Part shown: in pieces, positions 6,691 to 7,558 of the stretch
How positions within the stretch are numbered: the first letter of the stretch is position 1
Layout: every line of letters begins with the position of its first letter
Assembly: GCA_024644775.1 (NCBI GenBank)
Contig: JAHEHB010000272.1
Coordinates: forward strand, 1 to 7,558
Source of the DNA: Deltaproteobacteria bacterium
GTDB lineage: Bacteria > Desulfobacterota > Desulfobacteria > Desulfobacterales > SURF-15
Reading direction: 5' to 3'
Length of the DNA stretch: 7,558 bases
The notes under the pieces: generated by a model
Database searches by the model: none
What the model saw: the letters and a program-made list of their open reading frames with translations, nothing else
What the model was told of the DNA's origin: nothing
Program-made: the position numbers and the translations under genes

Positions 6691-6722
6691 TTGTGGTATA
6701 AAAAGTGCTAAAATAATATAAT
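6691..6722 (+). promoter_or_regulatory. Likely promoter for the HNH nuclease gene
   Basis: The stretch is strongly AT-rich compared with its surroundings. TTGTGG (6691-6696) is a fair -35 and TAATAT (6714-6719) a fair -10 at 17-base spacing. A perfect TATAAT also lies at 6717-6722 but has no good -35 at the right distance. Either would start a transcript about 40 bases before the HNH gene. The 165-base gap from the previous gene also fits a separate transcription unit. Confidence 0.45.
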
Positions 6723-6731
6723 GGAATAAAA

Positions 6732-6758
6732 CGGAACAAACGGATCAATCGAGTATAA
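6732..6758 (+). repeat. Imperfect nonamer tandem repeat in the HNH leader
   Basis: CGGAACAAA (6732-6740), CGGATCAAT (6741-6749) and the more divergent CGAGTATAA (6750-6758) lie head to tail between the putative promoter and the start codon. The first two share seven of nine bases. They could be an operator or chance in AT-rich DNA. Confidence 0.35.
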
Positions 6759-6767
6759 CTGGATAGA

Positions 6768-7274
6768 ATGATGCAGTGTGTCTTATTAAATGCTGACTAT
6801 TCTTTTCTGAATATTGTCGACTGGAGACGTGCCATTTGCCTGATGGTAAAAAATAAGGTCGAAGTCGTCAGTTACTCTGATAGAAACATCAAGGGGGCAG
6901 AAGGATTCGTAATGAAAGTCCCCACGGTTATCAAGTTGATTAAGTTTATCAGAGCGATCTACAGAACAAAGGTAAATTTCAGCAAAAAAAACATTCTCGT
7001 TAGAGATGGATTTAAGTGTGCGTACTGCGGCGCCCGCACAAGAGATTTAACCCTTGACCATATCATCCCAAAATCAAGGGGTGGCAAATCGACGTTCGAA
7101 AACTGTGTGGCGTGCTGCAAAGCCTGTAATCACAAAAAAGGCCGCCACACACCGTCAGAGACCAACATGTACCTCAAGATCAAACCTTACCAACCGACCA
7201 TCTCTGAATTTTTCAGAATCAAAATTCGAAATTTGGGGATTGACCATTTGTTGAAAGAAATCGGCCTGATCTGA
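6768..7274 (+). CDS. Stand-alone HNH endonuclease family protein
   Basis: This is a 168-residue protein of the widespread small HNH family that begins with a 'VLLNADY..LNIVDWRRAICL' segment, seen here at residues 5-25. The HNH/zinc module is at about 80-125. It has CAYC (Cys84, Cys87), LTLDHIIPKSRGG with Asp97-His98, Asn112 in FENC, and the second zinc pair Cys117/Cys120 followed by NHKK. All core residues are present, so it is likely an active metal-dependent nuclease that cuts DNA in the cytoplasm. The biological role of this family is not well defined, and nothing in the window (no methylase, no phage or intron gene) gives it a partner. Two ATG codons in tandem (6768 and 6771) are both possible starts, and the ribosome binding site is weak. 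It appears to have its own promoter and is not part of the upstream metabolic operon. Confidence 0.88.
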   Translation: MMQCVLLNADYSFLNIVDWRRAICLMVKNKVEVVSYSDRNIKGAEGFVMKVPTVIKLIKFIRAIYRTKVNFSKKNILVRDGFKCAYCGARTRDLTLDHIIPKSRGGKSTFENCVACCKACNHKKGRHTPSETNMYLKIKPYQPTISEFFRIKIRNLGIDHLLKEIGLI

Positions 7275-7359
7275 TAGTTGCCACTCATCGCACGCCGTTG
7301 CCATCAGATATCTATGACTTCAAATATCTGTTCGTCAGTTGGCTTAGACTCATCCAACC

Positions 7360-7376
7360 AAGTCTCACGAAGACTT
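7360..7376. other. Small hairpin between convergent genes
   Basis: AAGTCT (7360-7365) and AGACTT (7371-7376) form a 6-base stem with a 5-base loop, between the HNH gene and the convergent minus-strand gene. A second possible stem is CAGATAT (7305-7311) with ATATCTG (7324-7330). Neither has a T run, so terminator function is unproven. The 113 bases between the two genes show nothing else that I recognise. Confidence 0.25.
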
Positions 7377-7387
7377 CGAACCATAAG

Positions 7388-7558
7388 TTAAATCCATGCT
7401 TTTTTATCCTCCGTCGCTTCTGCCACGTCTTCTTCAAAATTACAGAAAAGCTGCTGCGGGTCTTTGATAAAGGCCACGGTGCGGTAGGGTTTGTTTACCT
7501 CCTCGGGGCCCTGACCGGGGTATTTGCTGTAGGGCCTTAAATGGTCGGGGCACTCGCC
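7388..7558 (-). CDS. C-terminal fragment of an unrecognised protein
   Basis: This is a partial gene entering from the right edge. On the minus strand the frame is open from base 7558 for 56 codons to a TAA at 7390-7388. It has no start in the window. The translation has a normal, protein-like composition rich in Glu, Asp, Lys and Pro: GECPDHLRPYSKYPGQ near the window edge, VNKPYRTVAFIKDPQQ in the middle, and a C-terminus ending EDKKAWI. The + strand frame over the same bases (7298-7540) needs a TTG start and gives a Phe/Leu-rich product, which fits a shadow of this minus-strand gene. The gene is convergent with the HNH gene. I do not recognise the family and assign no function. Confidence 0.6.
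   Translation of the reverse strand, partial: GECPDHLRPYSKYPGQGPEEVNKPYRTVAFIKDPQQLFCNFEEDVAEATEDKKAWI

Noticed and set aside
7298..7540. 80-residue + strand frame with a TTG start
   Set aside because: It has no ribosome binding site and an odd Phe/Leu-rich composition, and the minus strand over the same bases codes for a more protein-like sequence.

Overview
This window looks like a piece of an anaerobic Gram-negative genome of intermediate GC. The MlaD-type MCE protein implies an outer membrane. The glycyl radical enzyme (GRE) with its activase implies strict or facultative anaerobiosis. The best guess is a sulfate-reducing or syntrophic relative of Desulfobacterota; this rests on gene style and is not proven by the window. 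There are seven genes or gene fragments on the + strand and one gene fragment on the - strand. No rRNA, tRNA, CRISPR array, transposase or phage gene was seen.

Layout. Positions 1-903 are the end of a lipid-transport (Mla) operon. The first piece is the C-terminal part of a protein ending in a degenerate GGDEF-like domain, followed by a short MlaD. Positions 933-3194 hold two tightly spaced genes with strong ribosome binding sites: a dihydrodipicolinate-synthase-family lyase and a cytoplasmic sulfatase-like hydrolase of the alkaline phosphatase superfamily. Positions 3195-3322 are a spacer with a four-unit heptamer repeat, a possible hairpin and a possible weak promoter. Positions 3323-6602 hold a full-length GRE and its overlapping radical-SAM activating enzyme. 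After a possible terminator and an AT-rich promoter region comes a stand-alone HNH nuclease (6768-7274). A convergent gene of unknown function enters from the right edge (7388-7558, minus strand).

How the genes may work together. The GRE and its activase are a certain functional pair. The lyase and the hydrolase are probably co-transcribed, and their closeness to the GRE suggests one anaerobic catabolic module. In that reading the hydrolase removes a phosphate, sulfate or similar ester group, the GRE makes or breaks a C-O, C-N, C-S or C-C bond by radical chemistry, and the aldolase/hydratase-type lyase handles a carbonyl product. All three enzymes depart from the textbook active site: Thr in place of the formylglycine Cys/Ser, GCWE in place of GCVE, and no Arg after the catalytic Tyr of the lyase. 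The substrate therefore cannot be read from homology to the best-known members, and the module may be new. None of the four proteins has a visible signal peptide, so the chemistry would be cytoplasmic. No transporter, regulator or microcompartment shell gene lies in the window.
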